Assembly: GCA_047630175.1 (NCBI GenBank)
Contig: JBLHVI010000068.1
Location: 1 to 16,318, forward strand
DNA: 16,318 bases
Reading direction: 5' to 3'
Origin: UBA4582 sp047630175
GTDB lineage: Bacteria; Pseudomonadota; Gammaproteobacteria; Pseudomonadales; Azotimanducaceae
Part shown: positions 1 to 7,814 of the stretch, piece after piece
Numbering within the stretch: position 1 is the first letter of the stretch
Layout: the number at the start of each line of letters is the position of its first letter
Notes under the pieces: generated by a model
What the model was told of the DNA's origin: nothing
The model's database searches: none
Seen by the model: only the letters and a program-made list of their open reading frames with translations
Position numbers and translations under genes: made by a program

Positions 1-42
1 CGGGCATTGTAAACCTAATGTCGGTCAGTCTGCATCGATTGC

Positions 43-912
43 CTAAATTGGTTGACTTGCCTCCTTGGGTACCCGATCTAGGCGCCAGGCTCGGGCGGCT
101 GTTGCCAGTAGCGTAGGCACGTCGGTAACCTGCGGAAATGACGGTTGGCCAAGGTGTTTTAACCCGACTCGAATGCAGTGCAGAGGCTCATTGAAGGGTA
201 TTGGTGGTGCTTGATCCGACTTGCTCAGTTTCTTGCCCGCGGCATCGACGAGTACCGGAATATGCGCATACTGAGGCACTTGATATTGCAATGCGTGTGC
301 GAGGCTAACTTGGCGCGGGGTAGAGTCGAGCAGGTCACTGCCGCGGACGACATGCGTAATTTGTTGAAAAGCATCATCCACAGTGACCGCCAGTTGATAG
401 GCGTACAGTGCATCTCGACGCTTAATCACAAAGTCACCAATATCTCTTTGCAGGCTCCATGATTTGGAGCCTAGTATTAGATCGGTGAGGCGTATCTCTG
501 ATTCTGGCACTTCAAAGCGTACCGTTTCAGGGCTGCTGATGTTGGTGAGGCGGCGCTGCCGACAAGTGCCACCGTAAACGCTGGCTGCTACTCGCCGACT
601 GCAGGCGCAGGCGAAGACGCGATCGTTAGTGACGAGGTACTGAAGTGCTTCATCATAAGCACCAATTCGATGACTTTGGAATAGCGGGGCGGCGTCCCAA
701 TATAAACCCAGTTGGGTGAGTTGCGACAAGATTAGTGCGGGGGCTGTTACAGACTCTCGAGGTGGGTCTAGGTCTTCGATACGCAGCAGCCAAGTACCGC
801 CATGGTGACGGGCATCTAGCCAGCTGGCGAGCGCCGCAACTAACGAGCCCTGATGCAGTGGGCCTGTTGGTGAGGGGGCAAAACGACCCACATAACCGAG
901 TGATGGGTTCAT
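43..912 (-). CDS. gluQ: Glutamyl-Q tRNA(Asp) synthetase (GluQ-RS)
   Basis: This 289-residue protein is a short paralogue of glutamyl-tRNA synthetase. The family glutamylates the queuosine base at position 34 of tRNA(Asp) in the cytoplasm and does not charge a tRNA 3' end. The class I catalytic core is visible: an FAPSPTGPLHQGS segment with the HIGH-type motif as HQGS (residues 20-23), and KLSKS (228-232) as the KMSKS loop. A zinc site typical of the family is present as C102-x-C104 with Y113-x3-C117. The protein ends soon after KLSKS, so the anticodon-binding domain of true GluRS is absent, as expected for GluQ-RS. The ATG at 910-912 lies 20 nt after the dksA stop on the same strand, the conserved dksA-gluQ arrangement of gammaproteobacteria, so it is probably co-transcribed with dksA. 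The stop is TAG. Identification is firm. Confidence 0.95.
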   Translation of the reverse strand: MNPSLGYVGRFAPSPTGPLHQGSLVAALASWLDARHHGGTWLLRIEDLDPPRESVTAPALILSQLTQLGLYWDAAPLFQSHRIGAYDEALQYLVTNDRVFACACSRRVAASVYGGTCRQRRLTNISSPETVRFEVPESEIRLTDLILGSKSWSLQRDIGDFVIKRRDALYAYQLAVTVDDAFQQITHVVRGSDLLDSTPRQVSLAHALQYQVPQYAHIPVLVDAAGKKLSKSDQAPPIPFNEPLHCIRVGLKHLGQPSFPQVTDVPTLLATAARAWRLDRVPKEASQPI

Positions 913-932
913 GGGTCGATTGTCATCCGAGT

Positions 933-2081
933 TTAGCCGTGAATTTGACGTTCCTTAATCTCATCAAGGGTCTTGCAGTCGATACACTGGGTCGCGGTAG
1001 GGCGAGCCTCAAGACGTTGAATGCCAACTTCGATACCGCAAGACTCACAATAGCCATAGTCATCCTGATCAATGAGATCAATGGTGCTGTCAATTTTTCG
1101 AATGAGCTTGCGCTCGCGGTCGCGGGTGCGCAATTCTAAGCTGAACTCTTCTTCTTGGGTCGCGCGATCAGCCGGATCAGGATCATTGGCTGCCACATCT
1201 TTCATATGATTGACGGTACGATCGACCTCTGTCATGAGTTGCAGTTTCCAATCCAACAAGATCTGCTTGAAATGGCCGCGCTGCTCCTCATTCATGTAGT
1301 CTTCGTTTTTCTTACGCGTGTACGGCGTAAATTCAGGTTGTGAGTCGATGCGATCGATATTTTTCTTGACGCTCTTGGACTTGCTGGCCGCGGTAGCTTT
1401 TGTCGCGTTAGATTTTTTTGCAGCAGGCCGTTTGGTCGTGGCTTTTGCGGTCGTAGACTTTGCTGTCGTAGCTTTTGGGGTCGTAGATTTCGAATCTACA
1501 GTGCTGGGTTCTGTCACAAATTTCTCTCGTTTAGCGTCCTTCGTCGTGTTTTTTACGGCAGATTTCACGGTCTTGGGTGCTGTCTTCTGGTGATTCGAGC
1601 TGCTCGTGCCCGATGTGTTCTTCGGCTTGGTCGTCGTTTTCTTCGGTGGTGTTTCAGTCGACGTTTTGGCTGCAGGTTTGGATTTACTTACGATTTTGCT
1701 CTTTGCTTGGACCTTTGGTGTTGGCTTTGTTTTAGCCGATGCGCGCGTAGCTACCTGCGCTTTCAGCGCAGTTTTTACTGCTTTCGGTTTGGCCGCAGGC
1801 GCCTTTTTGGCCGCTGCTTTAGCTTTCGGCTTCACAGCAATGTCGGGCTTTGCGGCTTTCTTTGCGGGGCTCTTGACGGGCGCAGAGGTTTTACCCTTAG
1901 CGGCAGTCTTGGGCTTGATCGCGGCTTTGGCCTTGGCTTTGGGGTTAACCTTAGCCTTAGCTGGGGTTTTAACCTTGGGGGCAATAGCACCAGCGTTTTT
2001 AGCTTTTGCCGCCATGGTTTTAGCCTTGGGCGCTTTCGCCGTTACCTTGGCTTTTGCTGTCTTTTTAGGTTTCGCTGCCAT
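933..2081 (-). CDS. dksA: DksA with long Lys/Ala-rich N-terminal extension
   Basis: DksA binds the RNA polymerase secondary channel and, with ppGpp, represses stable-RNA promoters and activates amino-acid genes. The C-terminal part, from about residue 248 of 382, matches E. coli DksA closely. It has the coiled-coil tip D302-x2-D305-x-A307 within an EEEFSLELR-containing helix and a zinc finger C345-x2-C348-x17-C366-x2-C369. Before it lie about 247 residues of low-complexity Lys, Ala, Thr, Pro and Ser, with almost no aromatic residues and many AK/PK/KA repeats, resembling a histone H1 tail or AlgP. Usual DksA length is about 150. I chose ATG at 2079-2081. A TTG at 2091-2093 would add four residues but has no better ribosome site; a weak GGA lies upstream of the ATG. 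An internal start near the core cannot be excluded, although the frame is open throughout and codes a coherent basic sequence. gluQ follows 20 nt later. Confidence 0.93.
   Translation of the reverse strand: MAAKPKKTAKAKVTAKAPKAKTMAAKAKNAGAIAPKVKTPAKAKVNPKAKAKAAIKPKTAAKGKTSAPVKSPAKKAAKPDIAVKPKAKAAAKKAPAAKPKAVKTALKAQVATRASAKTKPTPKVQAKSKIVSKSKPAAKTSTETPPKKTTTKPKNTSGTSSSNHQKTAPKTVKSAVKNTTKDAKREKFVTEPSTVDSKSTTPKATTAKSTTAKATTKRPAAKKSNATKATAASKSKSVKKNIDRIDSQPEFTPYTRKKNEDYMNEEQRGHFKQILLDWKLQLMTEVDRTVNHMKDVAANDPDPADRATQEEEFSLELRTRDRERKLIRKIDSTIDLIDQDDYGYCESCGIEVGIQRLEARPTATQCIDCKTLDEIKERQIHG
1441..1491 (-). repeat. 15-bp tandem repeats in the dksA extension
   Basis: Three and a half copies of a 15-bp unit lie at 1441-1455, 1456-1470, 1471-1485 and a partial copy at 1486-1491. 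On the plus strand each full copy follows the pattern g(c/a)tttt/gcttt...gtcgta. On the coding strand they encode five-residue Thr/Ala/Lys/Ser units of the DksA tail. The unit length is a multiple of three, so gain or loss of a copy would keep frame. Confidence 0.8.
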
Positions 2082-2294
2082 AGTTGAGTCCAATTTGCTG
2101 GGTCACAAAAAAACCGGATCAAAATCGAGGCGGAACGTTACCAGAAGTGGCCCGATTCGCCAAGAGTCAAATTAAACAAACAAAAATGACTGTCTAGTCC
2201 TATCTGTTGTTGCTTGAATTAGCTGCAGTGTAGTGGCACCGTGGCCGTAGCACCTCAGTCGTGGTGAGGGTAAATCTATTCAAAGGTATTGATT

Positions 2295-3485
2295 ATGTCC
2301 GACGTAATGCGTCGTCCCTACGCTGAGCGGTTGCAAGAAATTCAGCCGTTCAAGGTCATGAAGCTGCTGGCACGAGCAAATCAGCTGCAGGCAGAAGGTC
2401 ACCAAGTGATCCATATGGAGGTCGGTGAGCCTGACTTCCCAACGCCTAGACCGATTGTCGAGGCAGGTATTGCTGCTCTGCAAGGTGGTAAGACCAAGTA
2501 CACCTCGGCCCAAGGGATTCCGGCATTGCGGGAGGCTATTAGCCGGCATTATGAGGTTGAATACGGTGTGCAGGTCGATCCAGGGCGCATTTTTGTTACC
2601 GCGGGCGGTTCGGGTGCGCTCTTGTTAGCGTCGGCTTTGCTTTTGAACCCTGGCGAGGGACTGTTGATGTCCGACCCAAGTTATCCTTGCAATCGACACT
2701 TTCTCAAGGCTTTCTGTGGTGAAGGCCAGCTGGTGCCCGTGACCGCTGCAGATAACTACCAGTTGACCGCGCCGCTTGTGAGTGATTATTGGCAGCCATC
2801 AACGCGTGGCGTATTGATGGCATCGCCAGCCAATCCGACGGGCGCGATTATTGACCCACAGGTCTTGGCAGCCATCGCCAAGCTTGTGCAGCAACGACGC
2901 GGGCACTTGCTGGTGGATGAGATTTATCAGGGTTTAACTTACGACGACGAGCGCTCTTCAACGGTGCTTGCCACAGACCCCGAGGCTTTTGTCCTTAACA
3001 GTTTCTCGAAGTACTTTGGGATGACAGGCTGGCGTTTGGGTTGGTTGATTGTGCCCGATGGTGCAGTCCGTGATATTGAGAAGTTAGCGCAAAATTTGTT
3101 TATCTGCCCGTCTAGCATTGCCCAAGAAGCGGCGCTGGCAGCTTTTACCGCCCCTGCGCGAGAAATCATGGAGCAGCAGCGCGAGGCGTTTCTTGAGCGC
3201 CGCAACTTTCTTGTGCCCGCGTTGCGGGAATTGGGATTTGTCGTCCCGGCGATGCCGCAGGGGGCGTTCTACGTCTATGCATCGTTGCCGACTGGTTTCA
3301 ACGACAGTGAGAGCTTCTGCGACGAGCTGCTCGAGCGTTACCATCTGGCCGTCACACCGGGCACCGACTTCGGGTTCCATCGGGCGAATCAGCATGTTCG
3401 GTTCAGTTACGCTCAGCGAGTAGACCTATTAGCCGAAGGGGTTGACCGATTGCGCCGCGCGCTGCCTGACTTGGCCCACCAGTGA
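2295..3485 (+). CDS. Class I/II PLP-dependent aminotransferase
   Basis: This 396-residue fold-type I aminotransferase is of the aspartate/alanine aminotransferase group. Visible landmarks are the N-terminal VGEPDF segment (43-48), N180-P-T-G, D208 and Y211 in DEIYQ for the PLP pyridine and phosphate side, the Schiff-base lysine K239 in SFSKYFGMTGWR, and R369 in HVRFSYA for the substrate carboxylate. All key residues are present, so it should be active. The amino donor cannot be read from sequence; aspartate, alanine or branched-chain substrates are all possible. Start is ATG at 2295, with AAAGG ending 8 nt upstream. A TTG at 2289 would sit too close to that site. Its TGA overlaps the sfsA GTG start, so the two are translationally coupled. 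It diverges from dksA across about 213 bp. No LexA-type CTGT-N8-ACAG site is seen upstream. Confidence 0.88.
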   Translation: MSDVMRRPYAERLQEIQPFKVMKLLARANQLQAEGHQVIHMEVGEPDFPTPRPIVEAGIAALQGGKTKYTSAQGIPALREAISRHYEVEYGVQVDPGRIFVTAGGSGALLLASALLLNPGEGLLMSDPSYPCNRHFLKAFCGEGQLVPVTAADNYQLTAPLVSDYWQPSTRGVLMASPANPTGAIIDPQVLAAIAKLVQQRRGHLLVDEIYQGLTYDDERSSTVLATDPEAFVLNSFSKYFGMTGWRLGWLIVPDGAVRDIEKLAQNLFICPSSIAQEAALAAFTAPAREIMEQQREAFLERRNFLVPALRELGFVVPAMPQGAFYVYASLPTGFNDSESFCDELLERYHLAVTPGTDFGFHRANQHVRFSYAQRVDLLAEGVDRLRRALPDLAHQ

Positions 3486-4213
3486 TTTTCGAGCCGCCCC
3501 TCTCGTCAGGTATTCTAGTCCGGCGATATAAGCGTTTTTTAGCAGACATCCAGCTCGAAGACGGTGAAATCAAGACTATTCATTGTCCGAACACAGGATC
3601 CATGAAGAATTGTGCGAATCCGGGTGATCGCGTCTGGTATTCAACCTCGACAAATCCGAAACGTAAATACGCAGACACGTGGGAGCTAAATGAGACGTTA
3701 GACGGTGATTTCATTGGTATCAATACCCTGCGAGCAAACCAGTTGGTGCGTGCAGCCATTGAGACTGACCTGATTCCGACGTTGATGGGTTATGGTCAGC
3801 TGCAAGCTGAGGTTAAGTATGGCCAAGAGAACAGCCGTATCGACCTATTGCTGAGCGAGCACCCGCAGCAGTCTCGTTGTTATGTTGAGGTAAAAAGTGT
3901 GACGTTATGTGAGCAGCGCGAAGATGCCAGATTGGGGTATTTTCCGGATTCTGTCAGTGATCGTGGGCGCAAGCACCTGCGCGAGTTGATGGATGTTGTG
4001 GCGCAAGGATACCGGGGCGTCTTGGTGTATTGCGTGCAACACACCAAGATTCGCGAAGTCCGACCGGCGTTGCATATCGACCCTGCTTACAGTCACGCCC
4101 TGCAGCTGGCGCAGGCGGCTGGTGTTGAAGTTTTGGCATTCCGGGCAACGATTTCTGCTCGTCATATACAGCTTGCCGAAGCGGTGCCGGTGTCGATGAT
4201 CGAGATGTTATGA
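3482..4213 (+). CDS. sfsA: SfsA family protein (sugar fermentation stimulation protein)
   Basis: This 243-residue protein carries the family signatures RYKRFLADI (15-23) and HCPNTGSM (34-41). It was named in E. coli for an effect on maltose metabolism and described as DNA-binding; its biochemical role is still unsettled. The C-terminal half contains RID (D121) followed by CYVEVKSV (E136, K138), a D...ExK pattern like that of PD-(D/E)xK nuclease folds, so a nuclease-like activity is an inference. The start is GTG at 3482-3484, overlapping the aminotransferase TGA (GTGA). The stop TGA overlaps the polB ATG (ATGA). No independent ribosome site is obvious, consistent with coupling. sfsA next to dksA is conserved in E. 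coli. Here the aminotransferase sits between them and sfsA is on the opposite strand to dksA. Length is normal. Confidence 0.93.
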   Translation: MIFEPPLSSGILVRRYKRFLADIQLEDGEIKTIHCPNTGSMKNCANPGDRVWYSTSTNPKRKYADTWELNETLDGDFIGINTLRANQLVRAAIETDLIPTLMGYGQLQAEVKYGQENSRIDLLLSEHPQQSRCYVEVKSVTLCEQREDARLGYFPDSVSDRGRKHLRELMDVVAQGYRGVLVYCVQHTKIREVRPALHIDPAYSHALQLAQAAGVEVLAFRATISARHIQLAEAVPVSMIEML

Positions 4214-6624
4214 GCTCGTCAGAGGGATTTTTATTATCCCGTCAATGGATCGAAAAGCCCGATGGGCAAATGCTGGTGTTCTGGTTATTTGGCGTTCAGG
4301 GGCCGATCAAGGTCATCATAGAACCTCATGAATCAGTCTTCTTTTTGCCCGTGATGCAATTGCCGTTGGCCCAGAAACTCCTGCAAAAGGTGCGCTGGCG
4401 TCATCAAAAAGTTGCCCTGCAAGACTTTCAAAACGAGCCCGTAGAGGCCTGCTACTTCGCTACCCAGAAAGATTTGAACACGGCAAGATCACGTCTCTGG
4501 CAGCATAATGTGCAGCCGCTGGAAGCAGACATCCGACCTACTGATCGTTATCTTATGGAGCGCTTTATTACCGCTGGCGTGCAAATTGATGGCGACAGTC
4601 AGGTTTGCGGCGGCGTCGTGGAGTATTATAACCCGCGCCTGCGCCCTGCTGAATTCACGCCTGCGCTGCGTGTAATATCACTCGACATTGAGACCTCCTA
4701 CACCGAAAACGTGCTTTACTCGATCGCCGCATCTGGCTCGGAAACAGATTTGCGTAAAGTTTTCATGGTGTCTTGTGGTGTGGATGCACCACCAGATGAG
4801 TTGGAATACTTGGAATATTGCACCTCAGAGCTTGCGCTGTTGTTGCGGTTCTTGGCCTGGTTTCGCGTGATCGACCCGGATGTCATCATTGGTTGGAATG
4901 TTATTAATTTTGACCTGCGCTTTTTGCAGCAGCGTTGCGACCATTACGGTATTGATTTCACGCTGGGTCGGCAGCAAGAGGTGGTGCGCTGGCGTTCAGT
5001 AACTCAAACCCAACAACGTTACTATGTGCTGATTCCGGGCCGCGTTGCCCTTGATGGTATCGAGCTGCTCAAGGCAGCGACCTACCAGTTCGAGAGCTTT
5101 AGTCTCGAGTATGTCTCGCGGAGCTTGCTTGGGCGCGGCAAGCTGGTCACCGACGTTGACGACCGTGCTGCCGAGATTCAGGATCTGTACCGACAGGACC
5201 AGGCGTCTTTGGCACGCTATAACCTTGAAGATTGTGTGTTGGTTGAGGAGATTTTTGCACACACTGATTTGATCGCATTTGCCACCGAGCGCGCGCGCCT
5301 GACCGGGCTGGATATTGATCGAGCAGGGGGTTCTGTAGCTGCGTTTGACTTTCTTTACCTGCCGCGCTTGCACCGAGCGGGCTATGTTGGGCCGACCGTC
5401 GCTGACCACATTGAAACAGGTAGTCCGGGTGGCTTTGTGCTGGACTCGAAGCCGGGATTATATCAAGACGTGATTGTGCTCGACTTCAAAAGCCTGTATC
5501 CGAGTATTATCCGCACGTTTCATGTAGACCCCTTAGCGATGGTACATGGTGAGCACGAAAATGACGCTATAGATGGCTTTCGGGGCGCCAGATTTTCGCG
5601 ACGTCACGCGATTCTGCCTGGCATTATTGAGCATCTATGGGCTGCTCGTGATCAAGCGAAACGCGCGAAACGCGACGCTATGTCTCAGGCTATAAAAATC
5701 ATCATGAATTCTTTCTATGGTGTCTTGGGCACGCCAGGTTGTCGCTTTTTCGACTTGCGGCTAGTCAGTTCTATTACCCTGCGGGGTCATGCCATTCTGC
5801 AAACTACCCGAGATCTGTTGGAGAGCTGGGGTTACGCCGTGATTTACGGCGATACTGATTCCGTGTTTGTTTGGCTCCGCGGTGAAGCTCAGACTCTTGA
5901 TGTCGCACGCACGGGTGGCATGCTGGCCGGCCGTTTGAATGACTGGTGGCGCACAGAGGTTGAGGCTACAGCAGGGACGGTCTGTAGTCTTGAAGTTGAA
6001 TACGAGACTCATTTCCGAAGGTTTTTGATGCCCCGTATTCGCGGTTCGCAAGCCGGCAGTAAAAAGCGCTACGCAGGATTAGTGGTGGATGATGGTATTG
6101 AGCATATCGTGTTCAAAGGCTTGGAGACCGTGCGCAGTGATTGGACGCCCTTAGCACGGGGGTTTCAGCAGCAACTTTACAAATTAATGTTCCATGACCG
6201 GCCGGTCGAATCGTTTATTCGCGAGACGGTCGCGAGTGTCGCTGCTGGGCAGCGCGACGGCGAGCTAGTGTTGCGGCGTCGACTGCGCCGCAAACTGTCG
6301 GATTATCAGAAGAACGTGCCGCCACATGTTAAAGCTGCGCGCCATAGCGAGGCCGTGCGTGCGTCCCTAGGCCTTAAGCCATTGCTGGCTCATGGGGGCT
6401 GGGTTGAGTACGTTATGACAATCAATGGGGCTGAGCCACGTCGCTACCAAACGTCGCAAATCGACTATCAGTTCTATATCGACAAGCAGATCGCCCCCAT
6501 CGCTGATGCGATACTGACTTTTTTTGACTCCAGCTTAGCAAGAATCACCGAGCGTCAATTGGGGCTGTTTGAGGATGCTGTGACGAATGTTGCTGACGAA
6601 CCCGACGCAATTGACGGCGCCTGA
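4210..6624 (+). CDS. polB: DNA polymerase II (family B, with proofreading exonuclease)
   Basis: This 804-residue family B DNA polymerase is close to E. coli Pol II (about 783), which works in replication restart and translesion synthesis. The 3'-5' exonuclease motifs are intact: Exo I D159-I-E161, Exo II with N230 and D235 in GWNVINFD, and Exo III Y337-x3-D341. The polymerase motifs are also intact: motif A D425-F-K-S-L-Y-P-S, motif B K496-x3-N500-S-F-Y503-G, and motif C Y546-G-D548-T-D550. Both activities should therefore be functional. The start ATG overlaps the sfsA stop by 4 nt, making polB third in an aminotransferase-sfsA-polB transcript. E. coli polB (dinA) is a single LexA-controlled gene; I see no LexA-like box in front of this operon. 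It ends facing the kinase gene across 133 bp. Confidence 0.95.
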   Translation: MSSSEGFLLSRQWIEKPDGQMLVFWLFGVQGPIKVIIEPHESVFFLPVMQLPLAQKLLQKVRWRHQKVALQDFQNEPVEACYFATQKDLNTARSRLWQHNVQPLEADIRPTDRYLMERFITAGVQIDGDSQVCGGVVEYYNPRLRPAEFTPALRVISLDIETSYTENVLYSIAASGSETDLRKVFMVSCGVDAPPDELEYLEYCTSELALLLRFLAWFRVIDPDVIIGWNVINFDLRFLQQRCDHYGIDFTLGRQQEVVRWRSVTQTQQRYYVLIPGRVALDGIELLKAATYQFESFSLEYVSRSLLGRGKLVTDVDDRAAEIQDLYRQDQASLARYNLEDCVLVEEIFAHTDLIAFATERARLTGLDIDRAGGSVAAFDFLYLPRLHRAGYVGPTVADHIETGSPGGFVLDSKPGLYQDVIVLDFKSLYPSIIRTFHVDPLAMVHGEHENDAIDGFRGARFSRRHAILPGIIEHLWAARDQAKRAKRDAMSQAIKIIMNSFYGVLGTPGCRFFDLRLVSSITLRGHAILQTTRDLLESWGYAVIYGDTDSVFVWLRGEAQTLDVARTGGMLAGRLNDWWRTEVEATAGTVCSLEVEYETHFRRFLMPRIRGSQAGSKKRYAGLVVDDGIEHIVFKGLETVRSDWTPLARGFQQQLYKLMFHDRPVESFIRETVASVAAGQRDGELVLRRRLRRKLSDYQKNVPPHVKAARHSEAVRASLGLKPLLAHGGWVEYVMTINGAEPRRYQTSQIDYQFYIDKQIAPIADAILTFFDSSLARITERQLGLFEDAVTNVADEPDAIDGA

Positions 6625-6711
6625 GTAAAGGCATCAGTAAATTGCTGGCAGAACCTTCCCACGGAACTGCCCTTTACTGCGAGCGGCATCACTAGTCGCC
6701 TTCGTGATGCC
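6625..6711. terminator. Structured spacer between convergent polB and PfkB kinase genes
   Basis: Two inverted repeats lie between the converging genes. The first pairs GTAAAG (6625-6630) with CTTTAC (6672-6677), enclosing GGCAG (6647-6651) with CTGCC (6667-6671); the right arms are contiguous. The second is a perfect 8-bp stem, GGCATCAC (6685-6692) with GTGATGCC (6704-6711), with an 11-nt loop. Neither is followed by a T-tract, so an intrinsic terminator is not proven. A bidirectional transcript-end or RNA-stabilising role is inferred from position. Confidence 0.35.
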
Positions 6712-6757
6712 ATAATGCGGTCCGTCAGCTAAACCAGCACCTAATGAGGCTATGCGC

Positions 6758-7750
6758 CTAACCGAGTAAGGCCTTGACGTCTTCTGCGGGCATACGTGCG
6801 CCAAAGTTGGCGACCAGTAGGGACGCCGCTTTGTTGGCGATTTTAGCCGCTTGAACATGGCTCATGCCGTGATTGATGCCATACAAGAACGCGCCGGCAA
6901 ACATATCACCAGCACCCGTGGTATCTACAGCCTTGGACGCAAAACCGGGAACGAGGGTAACCACATCGCCGTCGTAGATCATTGCGCCGTCTTTGCCGCA
7001 CGTCATGACGACCTGTGGACAGACGGTTCTGAGGCGGCTCATGGCCTCATCGCGAGAGCGTGATGCCGTCCACAAGCATGCTTCGTCCTCATTACAGAAC
7101 ACTAGGTCAACACCAGTTTCCGCGAGATCATCGAAGCCTTGTTTGAAGAACTCAACCATGGCTGGGTCAGACAATGTTAATGAGACTTTTACGCCAGCAG
7201 CGCGAGCAATGGCCTGAGCTTCCTTGGCAGCTTCCATGGCCGTTGGCGATGTCACCAGGTAGCCCTCGATATACAGATACTTTGATTGGCGTAAGGCATC
7301 AGGATTAAGTTCTTTTACCCCCAAGTTCGCAGTGATGCCTAGGTGCGTGCACATGGTGCGCTCGGCGTCAGGTGTGACCATGGAGATACACTTGCCGGTG
7401 ATGCCCGCCTCGCGACCTTGGTCAAGATTGGTGGTGACGCCAGCGGCCTTAAGGTCGTGCATAAAGAAGTCGCCGGTTTGATCGCTCGCGACCTTGCAGC
7501 TGTAAAATGACTTGCCACCAAACTGCGCGACAGCGACCATGGTGTTAGCTGCAGAACCGCCGCCGGCTTGCTTGACAACGCGGTGTTCATGCTCGTTTTC
7601 GAGTAGATGAATGAGCTGCTCTCGGTCATCAGCCTCAATCAAGGTCATTACGCCTTTTTGGAGTTTAGCGGTACTGAGAAAACCGTCATCGACTTCATAC
7701 TCGCTGTCGACCAGGGCGTTACCGACGCCATATACATCGTAGTTTGTCAT
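6758..7750 (-). CDS. PfkB-family carbohydrate kinase, adenosine-kinase-like
   Basis: This 330-residue ribokinase-fold enzyme transfers the ATP gamma-phosphate to a sugar or nucleoside hydroxyl. The N-terminal substrate-side motif GGGSAANT is at 63-70. The C-terminal PfkB signature DTTGAGD is at 276-282, where D282 is the expected catalytic base and the GAG forms the anion hole. It matches bacterial proteins usually labelled adenosine kinase, but the true substrate (adenosine, another nucleoside, ribose or fructose type) cannot be decided by eye. Start is ATG at 7748-7750 with GAGG 5 nt upstream on the coding strand. hemL lies 64 nt upstream on the same strand with no clear terminator between, so co-transcription is possible though no functional link is known. 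It converges on polB. Length is normal and no key motif is missing. Confidence 0.87.
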   Translation of the reverse strand: MTNYDVYGVGNALVDSEYEVDDGFLSTAKLQKGVMTLIEADDREQLIHLLENEHEHRVVKQAGGGSAANTMVAVAQFGGKSFYSCKVASDQTGDFFMHDLKAAGVTTNLDQGREAGITGKCISMVTPDAERTMCTHLGITANLGVKELNPDALRQSKYLYIEGYLVTSPTAMEAAKEAQAIARAAGVKVSLTLSDPAMVEFFKQGFDDLAETGVDLVFCNEDEACLWTASRSRDEAMSRLRTVCPQVVMTCGKDGAMIYDGDVVTLVPGFASKAVDTTGAGDMFAGAFLYGINHGMSHVQAAKIANKAASLLVANFGARMPAEDVKALLG

Positions 7751-7814
7751 GTGTACCTCAGTGGTAGGTAGGGTTTGAAAAGAGCCAGATAGGCATTTGT
7801 CGTCAGCACCGGAG

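Noticed and set aside
1590..2087. Second plus-strand frame rich in Cys, Arg, Phe and Gly opposite dksA
   Set aside because: This is the same low-complexity artefact in another frame, without a ribosome site or recognisable domain.
1606..2175. Long hydrophobic plus-strand reading frame opposite dksA, looking like a membrane protein
   Set aside because: It is the antisense image of Lys/Ala-rich codons, which read as Leu/Ala/Phe/Val on the other strand. The minus frame ends in a perfect DksA core, so it is the real gene.
2253..2266. Shared CCTCAGTCGT sequence upstream of the aminotransferase and of tyrS (14347-14356)
   Set aside because: Ten identical bases with no shared context or symmetry is weak; probably chance.
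2289..2294. Upstream TTG start of the aminotransferase
   Set aside because: The AAAGG site ends only 2 nt before it but 8 nt before the ATG at 2295, which fits far better.
2094..2294. LexA box or other operator upstream of the polB operon
   Set aside because: No CTGT-N8-ACAG or close variant was found; only small chance inverted repeats such as GACT-N4-AGTC are present.
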